Source: Sphingomonas aracearum
GTDB taxonomy: Bacteria; Pseudomonadota; Alphaproteobacteria; Sphingomonadales; Sphingomonadaceae
DNA length: 64,000 nucleotides
Assembly (NCBI RefSeq): GCF_003345355.1
Contig: NZ_QQNB01000003.1
Span: forward strand, 124,001 to 188,000
Reading direction: 5' to 3'
The stretch's first letter is position 1, and every line of letters begins with the position of its first letter. Made by a program: the position numbers and the translations under genes. Shown here piece after piece: positions 63,982-64,000 of the stretch. Under the pieces are notes generated by a model. It had not been told where the DNA came from, did not search any database, and worked only from the letters and a program-made list of their open reading frames with translations.

Positions 63982-64000
63982 GGCTGGGCCTTTCGAGTGA

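Larger units (their letters stand above)
44005..64000. mobile_element. P2-like prophage (left part, runs off the window)
   Basis: Continuous phage gene content: large serine recombinase at the left junction, leftward early operon, cI-cro type switch, rightward cargo, and leftward P2-type tail genes from D to the sheath FI. Capsid, packaging, lysis and baseplate genes and the right attachment site lie beyond 64000. The left junction falls at about 43990-44005, between glycosyltransferase sequence and the recombinase stop; the core attachment sequence cannot be set with only one end visible. Confidence 0.9.

Overview
The window is a GC-rich chromosome segment of an alphaproteobacterium, most likely a sphingomonad. 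Supporting signs are a class I lysyl-tRNA synthetase, an MJ0042-type zinc-ribbon protein, a TIGR02186-TauE/SafE gene pair, an SPL-family radical SAM protein, and short GC-rich palindromic repeats of a type common in sphingomonad genomes. Positions 1 to about 44000 are densely packed housekeeping and metabolic genes. From about 44000 to the right edge lies a prophage that continues past the window.

Chromosomal part, left to right: the 3' end of lysK; an SRAP protein; nhaA; an MFS transporter; a LysR regulator divergent from malate synthase G. A minus-strand homogentisate operon (hppD, hmgA, fahA, maiA) ends in a translationally coupled Rieske protein and faces a MarR regulator across a short operator-like region. 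Next come ftsE-ftsX-ydcF-plsC and a 54-codon protein; a zinc-ribbon protein; tRNA-Leu(GAG); a three-gene type III polyketide synthase operon; msrB; a class A penicillin-binding protein; ygjP, ycgN and a SCO1-like lipoprotein; an ankyrin protein; a metallophosphoesterase coupled to a spore-photoproduct-lyase-family protein; a hydroxyacid dehydrogenase; ruvB; a secreted PL9-like beta-helix protein; ptsP; a RodZ-like protein; a CpoB/YbgF-like protein; tilS; ftsH with a strong terminator; a PP2C-like phosphatase; a DUF1003 protein; a HerA-like ATPase; TIGR02186 and TauE; an outer-membrane-like protein; and the C-terminal half of an NfrB-like glycosyltransferase.

The prophage starts at about 44005 inside that glycosyltransferase gene, with a large serine recombinase at the junction. 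A compact leftward early operon runs from a Cro-like gene (54740) to the recombinase. It includes CII-like and Ogr-like regulators, a primase-helicase, a GapR/DUF2312 protein, an HNH nuclease, a PAPS-reductase-like protein, an HNH/MT-A70 methyltransferase fusion and several tiny proteins. A rightward S24 repressor gene is followed by rightward cargo with visibly lower GC: a small secreted protein, then a STAS/GHKL ATPase, a DUF4325 STAS-like protein and a single-pass membrane protein in overlapping order. The leftward P2-type contractile tail genes fill the right end: sheath, tube, E with a programmed -1 frameshift into E', tape measure, U and D.

The cargo lies between the repressor and tail gene D and is transcribed in the same direction as the repressor, so it could be expressed during lysogeny. 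The STAS/GHKL + STAS + membrane-protein module is the best candidate for an undescribed system, possibly for signalling or phage exclusion. All functions are inferred from sequence reading without database searches.
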